The notes: generated by a model not told the origin, from the sequence alone. DNA of 64,000 nt from Mycobacterium sp. E2479 (GCF_001667925.1 NZ_LZJR01000002.1:1-64000); one strand, 5' to 3'; positions 1-11,055 are shown, counted from the stretch's first letter. Numbers and translations are program-made.

Positions 1-882
1 GCCGGGGGCTTCACCGAGCCCAGTTCCCCAGTCCCCCGGCGGCACGGCGGCGACCGGCGGCGGTGGCGGACTCGGCGAAATCGGTGCGGCGCTTTCCGAA
101 TCGGGCGCAGCGGCCGGCAGCGTCGCAGCGGTCTTTACGGTCGCGACGGGCGCGGCGTCCATCGGCGGGGCGAGCTGGACCGGTGCAACACCCGTCCCGA
201 GATCGCCGGGGGATTCGAAACGCGCCGTCGGGACGGCGGTCATCTTGTCGATCACCATGGCGTAGGACGTCTCCACCCCGTCCGAGGCGGACCGCATCGC
301 GGTAACCCAGTCGTTGCGAATGTCGTTGTCCACGAAGGGCAACACCTGTTGGCGCACCACCTCCGCCGCGCCGTCACGGTCCCCGGCCAGCACCGCGGCA
401 GCCGCGGCCAGCCATGCCGTCCGCTGAGTGCCCACGCGGTCGTCGACGGCCACGGTGTTCACCACCTCCAAATCGATGAGGTACCACAGGTTGTCGCGCA
501 GCGACTCGCATCGCTGGGCCGCCGCGCGCAGCTCCGTGACAACGGCATCCCCGGTGTCGCAATGCCGCTGCAACAGCCGCACAGCGGCGTCCCCGCCCGG
601 ACCGGTCCACGCGGCGGCCAGCTCGGCCACCTGGGCGCGCTGCATCCGCAGCGCTTCGGCCGCCACCACACCCGCCGCCCGCAACTCCGCGCAGTCGCGG
701 TCCAGCGTGCGCAGGTCGAGACCGTCCTCGCCCGCATACCGCTCGCGGATCTGTACGGGATGCGTTGTCAGGTCAGGGTTTTGGTAGCCCAATGCGTGGC
801 AGGCCTGCACGTAGGCCTGGGTGTGCTCGACGGCGGCCAGGCCCTCGGCGAGGCGGGCTGCCACATCCAGTCGGTCGGCCAC
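1..882 (-). CDS. Ala/Pro-rich ESX-linked protein, Rv3439c-like (partial)
   Basis: The reading frame is open from a GTG at 882 leftward off the window edge, so about 294 N-terminal codons are present and the C-terminus is missing. The first two thirds are helical and Ala-rich. They contain a WxG-like turn (AAAWTGPGGDAA, about residue 95), the signature of WXG100-type helical hairpins. The visible end becomes strongly Pro/Ala-rich. The GTG lies 3 bases after the stop of the upstream small gene, which points to one transcript. The order glmM, small protein, Ala/Pro-rich protein matches remembered H37Rv Rv3441c-Rv3440c-Rv3439c. The role is unknown. The WxG-like hairpin and nearby ESX-4 suggest a type VII secretion substrate or partner (inference). 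Confidence 0.7.
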   Translation of the reverse strand, partial: MADRLDVAARLAEGLAAVEHTQAYVQACHALGYQNPDLTTHPVQIRERYAGEDGLDLRTLDRDCAELRAAGVVAAEALRMQRAQVAELAAAWTGPGGDAAVRLLQRHCDTGDAVVTELRAAAQRCESLRDNLWYLIDLEVVNTVAVDDRVGTQRTAWLAAAAAVLAGDRDGAAEVVRQQVLPFVDNDIRNDWVTAMRSASDGVETSYAMVIDKMTAVPTARFESPGDLGTGVAPVQLAPPMDAAPVATVKTAATLPAAAPDSESAAPISPSPPPPPVAAVPPGDWGTGLGEAPG

Positions 883-885
883 GAC

Positions 886-1182
886 CTAGGCGATCCGCGC
901 CGCGGCATACAGTTCGGCATCGGCGTAGCGCTCGGCGCTCGACCGCAGCGCGGCGGCGATCTCCGCCGATGCGCGCGACCACCCTGACACCTGCGCCACC
1001 AGTCGATCCAACTCGACGCGCAGCGCGTCTCCGCGCGCGGTGTGCGTTCGCCCGGCGCTGGCCCCGGTGAAAGCCAGCCTGGACAAGTGGTCGCTTACCG
1101 AGCGGTCGATGAATTCGGCCGCCATCGCGAATTGGTTAGCGATCCGCTGCGCCCCCGGTAGGTCGATCTGGGTGCGGGCCAT
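886..1182 (-). CDS. Small EspC/DUF2580-like type VII secretion-associated protein (Rv3440c-like)
   Basis: This is a 98-residue Ala-rich, all-helical protein. Its C-terminal pattern (LRSSAERYADAELYAAARI) resembles the end of EspC/DUF2580 proteins, the small helical-hairpin family encoded near ESX loci. The ATG at 1182 (MARTQIDLPG) was chosen over a start 33 bases upstream because it gives the usual family length, about 100 residues. There is no signal peptide or membrane segment. It ends 3 bases before the Ala/Pro-rich gene that follows, so the two may be a secreted or chaperone-like pair. Family membership is judged from sequence pattern only. Confidence 0.7.
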   Translation of the reverse strand: MARTQIDLPGAQRIANQFAMAAEFIDRSVSDHLSRLAFTGASAGRTHTARGDALRVELDRLVAQVSGWSRASAEIAAALRSSAERYADAELYAAARIA

Positions 1183-1257
1183 GGCTACGGGACATGCTCC
1201 CCCAACGGATTTCATGCCTTATCCGACGCCCGCGGCCGCGGCGGGGTTCCGATGAGA

Positions 1258-2595
1258 TCAGAGCGCGTCGCTGACCGCTTCGGCGACTCGGGTGGCGACC
1301 CGCGCAGCGACGTCCTTCTCGGGCGCTTCCACCATGACACGGATCATCGGTTCGGTTCCCGAGGGGCGCAATAAGATTCGGCCGGTATCACCCAATTCGG
1401 CCTCGGCCTGTCCGACGGCCCGCTGCACCGCGGGCGCGCTGGCGGCGGTGTCCTTGTCGGCGACGGTGACGTTGATCAGCACCTGCGGCAACGTCTTCAT
1501 CGCCGAGGCCAGCTCGGCCAGCGACGAGCCGGTCTGCACCATGCGGGTCATCAGCCGCAGCCCGGTGACGATGCCGTCGCCGGTCGAGCCGAGCGCGGGC
1601 ATCACGATGTGCCCGGACTGCTCGCCACCCAGGCTGTAGCCGCCGGCGCGTAATTCCTCCACGACGTAACGGTCCCCAACACCGGTGGTGCGCACTGTGA
1701 TTCCGGCCGAGCGCATGGCCAGATGCAGTCCCAGATTGCTCATCACAGTGGTGACCAGCGTCTTGGACGCCAGTTCGTCGGCCTCGTGCATGGCGAGCGC
1801 GAGCACCACCATGATGTGGTCACCGTCGACCAGGTTGCCGTCGGCGTCGATGGCCAGGCAGCGGTCGGCGTCCCCGTCGTGGGCAAGGCCCAGGTCGGCG
1901 TGGTGCGCGACGACGGCCGCGCGCAACGAATCCAGGTGCGTGGAGCCGCAGTCGTCGTTGATGTTGAGCCCATTGGGTTCGGCGTTGATCGCGATCACCC
2001 GTGCACCGGCCGCGCGGTAAGCGCGCGGAGCCACCGTGGAGGCCGCGCCGTGGGCACAATCCACCACCACGGTCAACCCGTCGAGGCGCAGCGTGCTGGC
2101 CTTGCTCAGATGGCGCAGGTAGCGGTCGTCCGCGTCCGCGGCGTCGATGACCCGGCCGATCCCCGCGCCGACCGGACGCGACCCGGGATCGAGCTCGAGC
2201 AGCGCCTCGATCTGATCCTCGGTGCCGTCATCGAGCTTGTGGCCACCGGGGCCGAAGATCTTGATGCCGTTGTCGGGCATCGGGTTGTGCGACGCCGAGA
2301 TCATCACACCGAAGCCGGCGTCATACGCGCCGGTCAGGTAAGCCACCGCGGGGGTAGGCAGCACTCCGACGCGCAGCGCGTCGACACCTTGACTGGTCAG
2401 CCCGGCGATCACCGCGGCCTCCAGCATTTCGCCGCTGGCGCGCGGATCGCGACCGATCACCGCGACCCGCCGGCCCGGTGCCGGCTCGCTCGCCAGGTGC
2501 CGCGCAGCCGCGTAACCCAGCGCGAGCGCCAGCTCGGCGGTCAACTCGCGATTGGCGACCCCACGGACACCGTCGGTGCCGAATAGTCGACCCAT
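1258..2595 (-). CDS. glmM: Phosphoglucosamine mutase
   Basis: Converts glucosamine-6-phosphate to glucosamine-1-phosphate, the step before UDP-GlcNAc and so peptidoglycan synthesis, in the cytoplasm. The 445-residue product has the family length. Key sites are visible: the active Ser at 102 in [13 protein letters not shown], the metal-binding DGDADRC loop near residue 245, and the phosphate-binding [11 protein letters not shown] near the C-terminus. It starts at ATG 2595 with [12 protein letters not shown], typical of GlmM. It lies downstream of rplM-rpsI on the same strand, separated by 149 bases that hold a strong hairpin. This is the usual mycobacterial rplM-rpsI-glmM (mrsA) order. Confidence 0.97.
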   Translation of the reverse strand: MGRLFGTDGVRGVANRELTAELALALGYAAARHLASEPAPGRRVAVIGRDPRASGEMLEAAVIAGLTSQGVDALRVGVLPTPAVAYLTGAYDAGFGVMISASHNPMPDNGIKIFGPGGHKLDDGTEDQIEALLELDPGSRPVGAGIGRVIDAADADDRYLRHLSKASTLRLDGLTVVVDCAHGAASTVAPRAYRAAGARVIAINAEPNGLNINDDCGSTHLDSLRAAVVAHHADLGLAHDGDADRCLAIDADGNLVDGDHIMVVLALAMHEADELASKTLVTTVMSNLGLHLAMRSAGITVRTTGVGDRYVVEELRAGGYSLGGEQSGHIVMPALGSTGDGIVTGLRLMTRMVQTGSSLAELASAMKTLPQVLINVTVADKDTAASAPAVQRAVGQAEAELGDTGRILLRPSGTEPMIRVMVEAPEKDVAARVATRVAEAVSDAL

Positions 2596-2689
2596 GCGAT
2601 AAAACCTCTCACAGTTGACGGGCTAGCACCTAACGTGCCCGTTCCTTTGTCGATGAAACCGACGGCGGCAGGGCGCAGACACGCCGCAA

Positions 2690-2730
2690 CCGGCCACAAC
2701 TTGTGCATCGCGATGCCAAGTTGTGGCCGG
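2690..2730 (-). terminator. Strong 14-bp hairpin after rpsI
   Basis: The arms CCGGCCACAACTTG (2690-2703) and CAAGTTGTGGCCGG (2717-2730) are perfectly complementary. The loop holds a second palindrome, GCATCGCGATGC (2705-2716), which can extend the stem. The element begins 15 bases past the rpsI stop in the direction of rpsI transcription. No U-run follows on the leftward transcript. It is probably the terminator, or a partial attenuator, between rplM-rpsI and glmM. A protein-binding site is the alternative. Confidence 0.65.
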
Positions 2731-2744
2731 ATAGCGACTGTTGA

Positions 2745-3275
2745 TCAGCGCTTGCTGTACTGAGGCGCCTTACGGGCCTTCTTCAGGCCGTACTTCTTGC
2801 GCTCGGTGGCGCGCGGGTCGCGGGTGAGGAAGCCGGCCTTCTTCAGCGACGGCCGGTCCTCCGGCTGGGCCAGGATCAGCGCCCGGGCGATGCCCAGTCG
2901 GAGCGCACCGGCCTGGCCCGATGGGCCGCCCCCGTGCAGCCGCGCGTAGATGTCGAAGCTTTCCACCCGGTCGACGGTGACCAGCGGGGCCTTGATGAGC
3001 TGCTGGTGCACCTTATTGGGAAAGTAACCCTCCAGGGTGCGGCCGTTCAGGTTGAACTTGCCGGTGCCGGGCACCAGGCGCACCCGCACCACGGCCTCCT
3101 TGCGGCGACCGACGGTCTGGATGGGCCGGTCGAACACGAAGGGCGCGGCCGCTGCGGCCGTCTCCGAGGCCTCGACCGGGGCTTCGGTCACCTCGGTGAC
3201 GGCCTCGACGGTCTCTGCGGCTTCTGGAGTTTCGGGGTTTTCGGGATTTTTTAAGCCCTCGGTCGTTTCGCTCAC
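2745..3275 (-). CDS. rpsI: 30S ribosomal protein S9
   Basis: The 176-residue S9 has a conserved core from about residue 48 ([19 protein letters not shown]) to the basic tail [12 protein letters not shown], which reaches the P-site tRNA. The first ~45 residues are an acidic Glu/Thr/Ala-rich extension that most bacteria lack. Mycobacterial S9 proteins carry such tails, and this one seems somewhat long. The start overlaps the rplM stop by 4 bases (3272-3275), the classic translationally coupled rplM-rpsI pair. A strong hairpin lies just beyond its stop. Confidence 0.97.
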   Translation of the reverse strand: MSETTEGLKNPENPETPEAAETVEAVTEVTEAPVEASETAAAAAPFVFDRPIQTVGRRKEAVVRVRLVPGTGKFNLNGRTLEGYFPNKVHQQLIKAPLVTVDRVESFDIYARLHGGGPSGQAGALRLGIARALILAQPEDRPSLKKAGFLTRDPRATERKKYGLKKARKAPQYSKR

Positions 3276-3715
3276 TGGGCCACCTGCTTGATCTCGTACG
3301 GAACGGGCTGTTGTGCGGCGTGCGGGTGCGTCGGACCGGCGTAAACGTGCAGCTTGCGCGCGATCTGCCGGGCCAGCTTGTTTTTGGGCAGCATGCCGAC
3401 GATCGCGTCCTCCACGACACGGTCGGGGTGCTTGTCCATCAGCTCGCGGATGGTTCGGCTGCTCAGACCGCCGGGATACCCCGAGTGGCGGTAAGCCAGC
3501 TTCTTGTCCAGCTTCTGGCCGCTGAAGGCGACCTTGTCGGCGTTGATGACGATGACGAAGTCACCGCCGTCGACATTGGGGGTGAACGTCGGCTTGTGCT
3601 TGCCGCGCAGCAGGGTGGCTGCCGCGACGGCAAGGCGGCCAAGCACCACGTCCGTGGCATCGATGACGTGCCACGACCTCGTGGTGTCACCCGCCTTTGG
3701 CGTGTACGTAGGCAC
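3272..3715 (-). CDS. rplM: 50S ribosomal protein L13
   Basis: The 147-residue L13 has the family motifs [15 protein letters not shown] near the N-terminus and [11 protein letters not shown] near residue 115. It is an early-assembly protein binding 23S rRNA. The ATG at 3715 gives [19 protein letters not shown], the standard actinobacterial start. It is first in the rplM-rpsI operon. Its promoter must lie in the 246-base gap 3716-3961, which also holds a hairpin that ends the converging-in ESX-4 esx transcript. Confidence 0.97.
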   Translation of the reverse strand: MPTYTPKAGDTTRSWHVIDATDVVLGRLAVAAATLLRGKHKPTFTPNVDGGDFVIVINADKVAFSGQKLDKKLAYRHSGYPGGLSSRTIRELMDKHPDRVVEDAIVGMLPKNKLARQIARKLHVYAGPTHPHAAQQPVPYEIKQVAQ

Positions 3716-3878
3716 AGCGCTTACCTTCTTCTCTCGAGGTGGATCCCGGTGTGACCCGGGGGCCGGTCAGGCGTTCACGGCAGGGCTTGGTCTCGGCGAC
3801 CGACATTGACCCGAGGCCCCGGCGTACCGCACGCCAACGGAGCAGCTTACCGAGCGCCATCCCCGCAGGTCAAAATGA

Positions 3879-3919
3879 CTGTGTGGTCCCAGCGGCTCTC
3901 CTCCGCCAGGACCACACAG
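3879..3919 (-). terminator. Hairpin downstream of esxT, before rplM
   Basis: The 11-bp arms CTGTGTGGTCC (3879-3889) and GGACCACACAG (3909-3919) are perfect, with a 19-base loop. Read leftward, the second arm is followed by TCATTTTGACC, a short U-rich run. The hairpin begins 43 bases past the esxT stop and precedes rplM on the same strand. It is a plausible terminator insulating the ribosomal operon from the ESX-4 transcript. Confidence 0.6.
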
Positions 3920-3961
3920 CCTCACGGCGCGGCTACCTCCGCGCGGTGGTCTTTTCGGCCG

Positions 3962-4258
3962 CTACCGCGCCCAGACGCCGGCGGCCCGGCGGTCGGCGTT
4001 GGCGACCTCTTGCGCACCGTCGCGCACGGCGTTTCCCAGGGCGGCCAGAATCTCATTGAGCGCCGTTGCCGATTGGTGCCATTTGAGCTGCTCAGCCTGG
4101 TATGCGGCGGCCGCTTCGCTGGTCCAGAGCTGCCGCAGCGGTGCGATTTGCGATCTCAGTTCATCCAGCGCGGCGACCAAGCGCGCCGATGTGGAGTGAA
4201 TTTCCTGCCGCACCGTGTGTTCGATCTCGCCGAAGTTGTAGGAAAGCACCGGGTCCAT
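3962..4258 (-). CDS. esxT: WXG100-family protein EsxT (ESX-4)
   Basis: This 98-residue helical hairpin protein closely resembles M. tuberculosis EsxT as remembered (MDPVLSYNF start, RSQIAPLRQLW, HADRRAAG-type end). The turn is WTS at about residue 54 rather than canonical WXG. EsxT orthologues are known to deviate here, so partner EsxU carries the true WxG. EsxT and EsxU are expected to form the heterodimeric ESX-4 substrate. It follows esxU by 15 bases on the same strand. ATG 4258 was chosen because it gives the family length. Confidence 0.93.
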   Translation of the reverse strand: MDPVLSYNFGEIEHTVRQEIHSTSARLVAALDELRSQIAPLRQLWTSEAAAAYQAEQLKWHQSATALNEILAALGNAVRDGAQEVANADRRAAGVWAR

Positions 4259-4273
4259 GGGAGTCCTCTCTCG

Positions 4274-4591
4274 TTACAGGTCCCCGCCGGCGGCGGCGAT
4301 GTGGTGTGCGTGGTTTTGGCCGGCTTCCTGCAGGGTGGCGGCGTTGTGCCGAATGGTCTCGGCGATGGTGTTCAGGGCGTGATAGAGCCGCACCGACTCC
4401 GCGTTCCAGCGATCCATGACGTCTTTGAAGCGCGCGGCCGCGAGCCCACCCCATGCCGACGGCGGCACCCCGTTCATGCGACCGACGAACGCCTGCAGCT
4501 GTGCCCTGATTTCCTCGTTGCGGGCGTCGGTGATCGCAGCGACCGACCGCATCAGGTCGAGATCGGTGCTCAGCGTGTTCGGTGCAGCCAT
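4274..4591 (-). CDS. esxU: WXG100-family protein EsxU (ESX-4)
   Basis: The product is 105 residues, the length recalled for EsxU, starting at ATG 4591 ([14 protein letters not shown]). The WXG turn is present as WGG in [11 protein letters not shown] near residue 48, flanked by two long helices. It lies 43 bases downstream of the Rv3446c-family gene and 15 bases upstream of esxT, making the usual substrate pair. The longer open frame upstream of 4591 has no family-like sequence. Confidence 0.93.
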   Translation of the reverse strand: MAAPNTLSTDLDLMRSVAAITDARNEEIRAQLQAFVGRMNGVPPSAWGGLAAARFKDVMDRWNAESVRLYHALNTIAETIRHNAATLQEAGQNHAHHIAAAGGDL

Positions 4592-4634
4592 ACCAAGTAC
4601 GACCCCCGGCGCCGTACTTCGGTTCCACCAATTT

Positions 4635-5858
4635 TCATTCGATCGCGTGGGCGGATCGCACCGCCTGGTCGCAGGCGTCGCGGACGGCGTCTTCGTCGCC
4701 GGGCCGGCTCTGGCAGCCGATGCTGATCCGGACCGGCCCGTCCAGGAGCACAATCCACCGCACGTGATGCGCGGGGCGCACCTCGCGGTAAGTCACCGCC
4801 GGGCGCCCGGCGCTGGTTCCGGCTGGGTTGAAGTCGACGAACAGCCCGGGATCCTCGGCATCGATCGCATGCTTCAACCGCTCGGCGGCACCGCTGAGCG
4901 TCTCGCCGGCGACCGGTGATTGGGTGATGTGCAGGGCCACTTCGGGATCGGTCCGCGACGTGACCTGTACTCGGGCCGACCCGGGCCCGTCGACCACGCG
5001 CTGCGCCGCCCAGGTCGCCGGCACCGACAGCGCCACCCGACCTTCCACCAGATATGTTGTCGGCGCGGTTTTTACCGGCTGCGGCGCCACCACCGCGGTT
5101 CGGCCGATCGTCAACGCGGTCGGCGCCGCCGCGGCGACGACGATCGCGGCCGCCACGAGCCCGCTGCGCGTCCGGCCGGTACCGGCGGGTGCGGCCGGCT
5201 CCGGCGGTTCGCCGGTTGTGGGGTAGGTAGATCGCGCCAGGCGAGCCAGCCGAATGTCGTTGATTTCAGCGATGTCCGGGATGCTTCGTCCGCCCTCGCG
5301 CAGCGCATCGGCGATCAGCGCAGCCAGCGCCGGCGCACCGGCGACGGTGCTTGGAACGTCGATCAGCACGGCTTCGGGCGCCAACGCCGCAACGACGCCC
5401 GCGACGTCGTGGGCGACGGACAGCGGTTCGGCCGTGCGCGGTACAGCCGTGACCTCGCACGCGATGATCGCCACCAGCCGCTCGGCTATTTCGACCACGA
5501 CCGTCGCATCCGGTGCGCACTGGGACGCCTGCCCCAACAGCCACGATCGCGTTCGTGTCTGACCCGCCACCGCCGCGGCGGCCTCGCGCACCACACCGAC
5601 GCGCGATGCGGACCACCACGACGGATGCATGACGACCGTTCCGTCGCCGTGGCCCCGGGTTGCCGATCGCAACGCGGCTTCCCACAGTGCGTCGACGGCG
5701 GCCGGCCGCTCCCCTACCAGCGCCACCCGGTCGTCGATCGCATCGAGCGCCGTCCGGACGATGTCGAGTATCTCGCCGTCGGCGACGCCCCGTGTGGCAC
5801 AACATAATCGCCGGATGGTGCCGGGCCCGGCCTCGATGTAAGCGGGATGCTGGCTCAC
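4635..5858 (-). CDS. Type VII secretion-associated protein, Rv3446c family
   Basis: The 407-residue product starts at GTG 5858, overlapping the eccC4 stop by 4 bases (GTGA). This supports that start over upstream codons. The N-terminal ~240 residues have no recognised catalytic motif. A hydrophobic Ala/Val-rich segment ([17 protein letters not shown]) near residue 255 looks like one membrane span. It is followed by a C-terminal domain likely outside the membrane. Its place between eccC4 and esxU matches Rv3446c of ESX-4. The biochemical role is not known; it is probably an accessory membrane component of the secretion system. Confidence 0.85.
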   Translation of the reverse strand: MSQHPAYIEAGPGTIRRLCCATRGVADGEILDIVRTALDAIDDRVALVGERPAAVDALWEAALRSATRGHGDGTVVMHPSWWSASRVGVVREAAAAVAGQTRTRSWLLGQASQCAPDATVVVEIAERLVAIIACEVTAVPRTAEPLSVAHDVAGVVAALAPEAVLIDVPSTVAGAPALAALIADALREGGRSIPDIAEINDIRLARLARSTYPTTGEPPEPAAPAGTGRTRSGLVAAAIVVAAAAPTALTIGRTAVVAPQPVKTAPTTYLVEGRVALSVPATWAAQRVVDGPGSARVQVTSRTDPEVALHITQSPVAGETLSGAAERLKHAIDAEDPGLFVDFNPAGTSAGRPAVTYREVRPAHHVRWIVLLDGPVRISIGCQSRPGDEDAVRDACDQAVRSAHAIE

Positions 5859-8800
5859 GGTGCACTCCAGGCAACCTGGACGAGTTCCTCGCCACCGGCC
5901 CGAGTGACCAGGACGCCGCGGCCCCGCGGCAATCGCATCGGTGCGGTGGATGCCAGCGATGTACCCTGCGCCGGACATCCGCTCATCATCAGTGACGCGC
6001 AACCGAGGTCGCGCAGACTCGCCAACAGCGGCTCGAACATCGCCCGCTCGAGTCCGCCGCTGCGGCGCGCGATGACTAGATGTAATCCCAGATCTCGCGC
6101 ATACGGCACGAATTCGACGAGCGGCGCCAGGCCATTGGCCGCCGGCCCGGCGACCAGGTCATAGTCATCGACGATGACATAGAGGTCCGGTCCAGACCAC
6201 CAAGAGCCGCTGCGCAACTGATCCTGGCTGGCGTCGGGTGGCGGCATCCGCCCCTGCAAAACCTCCAACAGATCGGGCAGCAACACGGCCAGGGCGGCGG
6301 ACGACATGGCGTAACCGCTGAGATGTTTTGACTCGACGACACCAAGTAGCGTGCGCCGAAAGTCGACAATCAACAGCTGAGCCTGGCCGGGCGTCTTCGT
6401 CCGGACGATCTCCCGGCACAACGTCCGCAGCGTCGCGGTCTTCCCGCATCCGTTGTCACCGACGACAAGGAGGTGCGTGCATCGTTCGAAATCGACTGCG
6501 ACTGGCCGCAGTTCGCGCTCCCGTAGGCCGAGCAGCATCTGCGTACCCAACTCGGGGCTCGACCGGCGCACCACATCCTCGCGATCCACACGCTCCGGCA
6601 GCAGGGGTATCGGCGGGGCAACCGATTCACCATCGGGCACCTCTACGATGGGCAGCGCCACCACCATGTGCAGGCCCTCACGAGAAAGGCCATGGCCCGG
6701 ACTGTCACGCGGAACATGCTGCGCCGCCTTGCGGTCGATTTCTGAATCGGCGGGATCACCCAGACGCAACTCGATGCGCGTACCGATCTGATCCCTCAGT
6801 GAGGGCCGCACCTCGGACCACCGCGATGCCGACAGCGCCACGTGCACGCCGTATGAAAGCCCCTGAGCCGCCAGCGCGGTGACCGACTCCTCCAGTGTGC
6901 CGAATTCTTGGCGTACGCTCGCCCAGCCGTCGATGACGAGGAATACGTCACCGAATGGATCAGCGGATGCACCAATGTCCCCACGCCGCTTTCGGTATTC
7001 GGCGATCGACGCGATGCCGTGCTCGCGGAACAAGGCCTCTCGGCGACGGAAAATCGCCCCGCATTCGGCAACTATCCGGTCGACCAGGCGCGGCTCGGCG
7101 CGGCCGGCGACCGCGCCCACATGCGGCAGCGTGTGCGCCGCCGACAGCGCCCCGCCACCGAAATCCAGACAGTAGAACTGCACCTGGTCAGGACGGTGCG
7201 TCACCGCCAACGCCGTAACTAGCGTCCGCAGCGCCGTCGATTTCCCGGATTGGGGTGCACCGATGACCGCCAGATTGCCCGTGGATCCGGACATGTCGAC
7301 CATCAGTGGCGTGCGGCATTGGTCGAAGGGCCGGTCGACAATGCCGATGGGGACGGCCAGGGCACCCGGCGCGCACTCAACGTCGGCCAAGAGGGCGTCC
7401 AGCGCCGGTGCCTGCCCGAGCGGCGGCAGCCAAACGCGGTGCGCGGGTGGCCCCTGGCCAGCCAGCCGGTCCAGGACAGCGCTCGAAATGGTCCATTCGG
7501 CTGCCGCGCTCGCCTGTGCGGCGCGGCTGACCGCCCCGGTCACCCAGCTACCGAACACCTGCACCGTTCGCGCCGCCACGGCGTGCCCGCCGGCGTTCGT
7601 CGGCACGGGCGCCGAAACCGACGCGGCCTGGAAGCGAATCGGTTCGGCGCCGCTGACGCGCAAGAAGCCGGCGCCGGGCGCGCTCGGCAGGCGGTATGCG
7701 TCCAAAGAACCCAATATAGTCTGGGATTCGTTGGCCGACAGTGTTTTCAGGCACAGCCGATATGACAGATGGGCTTCCAGTCCGCGTAACCGACCCTCAT
7801 CGAGGCGCTGACTGGCCAGCAGCAGGTGGATGCCCAGCGACCGTCCGAGGCGGCCGATCGCGACGAACATGTCGGCGAAATCGGGATGCTGGCTGAGTAG
7901 TTCGGAGAACTCGTCGACAATGACGAACAGCGTTGGCAGTGGGGGCAGCGTCCCAACGCCGCGTCCCCGGTCATATGCTACGACGCTTGCACAGCCCGCC
8001 ATCCGCAACAGCTGCTGGCGACGGTTCATCTCACCGGCCAGGGCAGCGCGCATCCGCGCCACCAGCGGCGCGTCGTCGGCCAGGTTGGTGATCACCGCAG
8101 CCACGTGCGGAGCGTGCGCATAATCGAGAAAGGTTGCGCCGCCCTTGAAGTCGATGAGCAGCAGGTTGAGCGTCTCCGGCGAGTTGTGCGTCATCATGCC
8201 CAATGCGATGGTGCGTAACAACTCTGACTTGCCCGACCCGGTCGCGCCGATGCACAGCCCATGGGGGCCCATCCCGTCTTCGGCCGGCTCTTTGATATCC
8301 AGCTCGAGTGGGGTGCCCCCAACGGCGGTTCCGATCGGAACGCGAAGGCGGTCGCGATCTCGTCGGCGGCGCCACAACGCGGCCGGGTCGAGGTGGTCCA
8401 GATCGGAAATGCCGGCCAGCTCAAGCCAATCCGGGTCAGCTCCCACCCGGCGCGTCGCGCGCACATGATAGCCGGCCAGCCGGCGCGCACATATCAGCGC
8501 GTCGATGGGTGCCATCCGGTCAGGGCACCATGCCGGTGCCTGATCACCCGGCGACCGGATCACCGGCGGGGCGCCGTCGCAGCTGGTACCGATCCCGATC
8601 GTGGTTGCGCCATCGATCGGGTCGGCGCCCAGAGCCAAATCGGTGAGCACCACCACTTCGGGTCCCTGGACCGCAGCGAGCGCATGCTGAACCTCCGCCG
8701 TGCTCGGGTAGATCATCCGCGCCGGCCCCGCCTCATCGAGGTCTAGCGGATGTTGATTGTGCGGGAGCCATTTCAGCCAATCCCAGTGACCGCACGCCTC

Positions 8801-9583
8801 ATCGTCGACAGCGGCGGCGATCAGCAGTTGGTCGGGTGCGTGCAGCACGGCAAGTTGACAAAGGATCGCACGCAGTAGCCCGCGCACCGCGCCCAGATCG
8901 CCGTCGATCGTCACGAGTGCCCCCGCATGCAGGCCGATCGTGACCGGAGCGTGGACCGTTGAATGCGTCTGCAGGAAACGCGTGAGTGCCGTGACGGTGA
9001 CGGGATCACCATGCCCCTCCGGAGCAAGCTGCGGGGCGACCAGACGGCGGGCGAGCGGCTGAGTTCCCATGCCCACCCGAATGAGGCCGAAGTCGGCGTC
9101 GGTTCGCCGCCGCTTCCACATCCGCGGACCACCGATCAGGGTCCACAGCGTGTCGGGATCGGGGTGGCTGCGCACCGCCGACCGGTATTGTGCCGCGGCG
9201 ATTTCGGACACGCACCGGCGCAGCCCGCTGAGGTAGTCCAGATATTGATCGCGGTCGGCATCGACGCTACGGCCTCGTCCGCGAGCCCGGCCGGTCAGCC
9301 CCGTCACCACGGTCGAAACCAGCATCATCGCCGGGAACACCAGAAACAAGGGGCTGCGGGGCAGGCCGGTCCCAGCGGTGAACACCGCGGCCATCATGCT
9401 CATGCCCACCACGGAAATTGCGACCGGCAGAAGCCGCGCAAGCATGCCCGGCACCGTCGGCGACGGAAGGTCCGGCGGCGCCGCAACGACGATGTCCGCA
9501 GCCGGAATACGCGATTCCGCCGGCCCGGCAGCCTGGGTCACCTCATCCCCTTCCCGAGCGGCGACGCTACGAAGCACCGGCAT
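5855..9583 (-). CDS. eccC4: ESX-4 FtsK/SpoIIIE-type ATPase EccC4
   Basis: This 1242-residue motor protein recognises and exports WXG100 substrates. Two hydrophobic segments occur within the first ~110 residues, followed by three ATPase domains. Their Walker A lysines are at 452 (GATGSGKS), 781 (GAPQSGKS) and 1048 (GDNGCGKT). The first domain has a clear Walker B ([12 protein letters not shown]). It is one fused chain, as in ESX-4, not split as in ESX-1. ATG 9583 gives [15 protein letters not shown] and a size close to the recalled ~1236 residues. It is divergent from eccD4 across 86 bases that probably hold both promoters. Confidence 0.95.
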   Translation of the reverse strand: MPVLRSVAAREGDEVTQAAGPAESRIPAADIVVAAPPDLPSPTVPGMLARLLPVAISVVGMSMMAAVFTAGTGLPRSPLFLVFPAMMLVSTVVTGLTGRARGRGRSVDADRDQYLDYLSGLRRCVSEIAAAQYRSAVRSHPDPDTLWTLIGGPRMWKRRRTDADFGLIRVGMGTQPLARRLVAPQLAPEGHGDPVTVTALTRFLQTHSTVHAPVTIGLHAGALVTIDGDLGAVRGLLRAILCQLAVLHAPDQLLIAAAVDDEACGHWDWLKWLPHNQHPLDLDEAGPARMIYPSTAEVQHALAAVQGPEVVVLTDLALGADPIDGATTIGIGTSCDGAPPVIRSPGDQAPAWCPDRMAPIDALICARRLAGYHVRATRRVGADPDWLELAGISDLDHLDPAALWRRRRDRDRLRVPIGTAVGGTPLELDIKEPAEDGMGPHGLCIGATGSGKSELLRTIALGMMTHNSPETLNLLLIDFKGGATFLDYAHAPHVAAVITNLADDAPLVARMRAALAGEMNRRQQLLRMAGCASVVAYDRGRGVGTLPPLPTLFVIVDEFSELLSQHPDFADMFVAIGRLGRSLGIHLLLASQRLDEGRLRGLEAHLSYRLCLKTLSANESQTILGSLDAYRLPSAPGAGFLRVSGAEPIRFQAASVSAPVPTNAGGHAVAARTVQVFGSWVTGAVSRAAQASAAAEWTISSAVLDRLAGQGPPAHRVWLPPLGQAPALDALLADVECAPGALAVPIGIVDRPFDQCRTPLMVDMSGSTGNLAVIGAPQSGKSTALRTLVTALAVTHRPDQVQFYCLDFGGGALSAAHTLPHVGAVAGRAEPRLVDRIVAECGAIFRRREALFREHGIASIAEYRKRRGDIGASADPFGDVFLVIDGWASVRQEFGTLEESVTALAAQGLSYGVHVALSASRWSEVRPSLRDQIGTRIELRLGDPADSEIDRKAAQHVPRDSPGHGLSREGLHMVVALPIVEVPDGESVAPPIPLLPERVDREDVVRRSSPELGTQMLLGLRERELRPVAVDFERCTHLLVVGDNGCGKTATLRTLCREIVRTKTPGQAQLLIVDFRRTLLGVVESKHLSGYAMSSAALAVLLPDLLEVLQGRMPPPDASQDQLRSGSWWSGPDLYVIVDDYDLVAGPAANGLAPLVEFVPYARDLGLHLVIARRSGGLERAMFEPLLASLRDLGCASLMMSGCPAQGTSLASTAPMRLPRGRGVLVTRAGGEELVQVAWSAP

Positions 9584-9669
9584 CGGCGGCAAGTCAGCTG
9601 TGCACAACCGAATACGGCGTCGTGCTGAGCTGGCTATGTTTCCTTCCGACCCAACCGAAAGGTGCGCAG

Positions 9670-11055
9670 GTGCTTGCATCCGATAATGGGCTGCGACGTG
9701 TCTCCGTGCATTGGGAGACTGCCGTCGTCGACGTCACCCTGCCCGCAGGAATCCCTGTCGCCGTGTTGATTCCATCGGTCGTCGACATCCTCCAAATTGT
9801 TCATTCCGACAACGAGGCCTGGCGATACCGCTTGTCGGTCCCCGGCGCGTCCGGGCTGGATCCATCGATGACCCTGGCACAGCACGGCATCGGAGACGGC
9901 GCACCCTTGGTGCTGAGCCGCAACACCGCGCCGTTGCCTGCTCCCCGCCACCTCGATGTCGCGGAGGCCGTGTCGGCCACACTCGACGCGGCGACCGAGC
10001 CGCGCCGCTGCCCCGCACATGCGCGTGCCGTCCGTCTCATCGGGGTGGCGTCGGCGATTGTCTGGGTCGGGGTCGGAGGGCTGGCTATCGTGCGTAACAC
10101 ATTGTGTCTCAACGCCTACCGGGGCGCCGCCACGACGGTGACCGCGTCGGTGGCAGCGTGCGGCCTCGCCCTCGGACTTGCGGTCGTTGCGCGCCGCGGC
10201 TATCGAGACCGGACCGCCGGGCTGGGGTTGGGCCTCATCGCTACGGCGTTCGCGGCGGTGGCGGGCTTTGTGGCGGTGCCCGGCGCGCCTGGCATGCCGA
10301 ACGTATTGCTCGCCGCGGCGGCGGCCGGCGCCACCGGGGTGGTCGCGATGCGGGTATCGGGTTGTGGTGTGGTGACTCTGACGGCCGAGTCGAGCTGCGC
10401 CGCGGTCATCGCCGCGGCGGCACTGGTGGGCGTGTTCACAGCAGCACCACTGCGCATCGTCGCCTCGGCGACAGCACTGGTGTCCGTCAGCCTGCTTCCA
10501 GTGGCGGCGCGGGCATCGATCGCGCTGGCGGGGTTGTCGCCCCGGTTGGGGAGCCCGGACGCAGGGGAGACCGAACCGGGCGACGCGCGAACGCATTTCC
10601 GAGCGATCCGCGCCGACAGGTGGTTGACCAGCCTGCTTGCCGGACTGTCGGTCTCGGCCACGCTGGGAGCGGTCGGCACCGTACTCGCCGGCGCACCCCG
10701 CCTGTCGTGCACCGCGTTCGGCACGCTCACCGGTGCGCTACTGCTGCTGCGTTCCCGATCGACCGACACGAGACGGACGCTGGTGTTTGCGTTCAGCGGA
10801 ATCCTGGTTGCCGCAACAACCTTCGCGGCTTCCCTCTCACGCGTGCCGATGCCCGGCCCCTGGATCGTGATCGCAACGACGCTGGCAGTCGCCGTGTCGA
10901 TGTGTTCGGTCTTCGCCGGATCCGCACGGCTCGCCTCGCCCGTCCTACGGCGCAGCGTCGGGCTACTGGAGTTGTCGATGCTGGCCACGATGGTTCCGTT
11001 GACCTGCTGGATATGCGGAATCTACGGTGCCGTTCGGGGATTGAACCTCACATGA
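9670..11055 (+). CDS. eccD4: ESX-4 membrane channel component EccD4
   Basis: The 461-residue protein has a ubiquitin-like N-terminal domain (about residues 1-90: [19 protein letters not shown] and following). About eleven hydrophobic Ala/Val/Leu-rich segments start near residue 118. EccD forms the inner-membrane core of the secretion apparatus. GTG 9670 gives a length close to the recalled 467 residues; an upstream open extension lacks family-like sequence. The stop overlaps the mycP4 start by 4 bases (11052-11055), so the two are coupled. Confidence 0.93.
   Translation: MLASDNGLRRVSVHWETAVVDVTLPAGIPVAVLIPSVVDILQIVHSDNEAWRYRLSVPGASGLDPSMTLAQHGIGDGAPLVLSRNTAPLPAPRHLDVAEAVSATLDAATEPRRCPAHARAVRLIGVASAIVWVGVGGLAIVRNTLCLNAYRGAATTVTASVAACGLALGLAVVARRGYRDRTAGLGLGLIATAFAAVAGFVAVPGAPGMPNVLLAAAAAGATGVVAMRVSGCGVVTLTAESSCAAVIAAAALVGVFTAAPLRIVASATALVSVSLLPVAARASIALAGLSPRLGSPDAGETEPGDARTHFRAIRADRWLTSLLAGLSVSATLGAVGTVLAGAPRLSCTAFGTLTGALLLLRSRSTDTRRTLVFAFSGILVAATTFAASLSRVPMPGPWIVIATTLAVAVSMCSVFAGSARLASPVLRRSVGLLELSMLATMVPLTCWICGIYGAVRGLNLT

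Noticed and set aside
1723..2586. 287-codon open frame opposite glmM
   Set aside because: Shadow of a high-GC gene. It has no family-like sequence, and glmM is unmistakable on the other strand.
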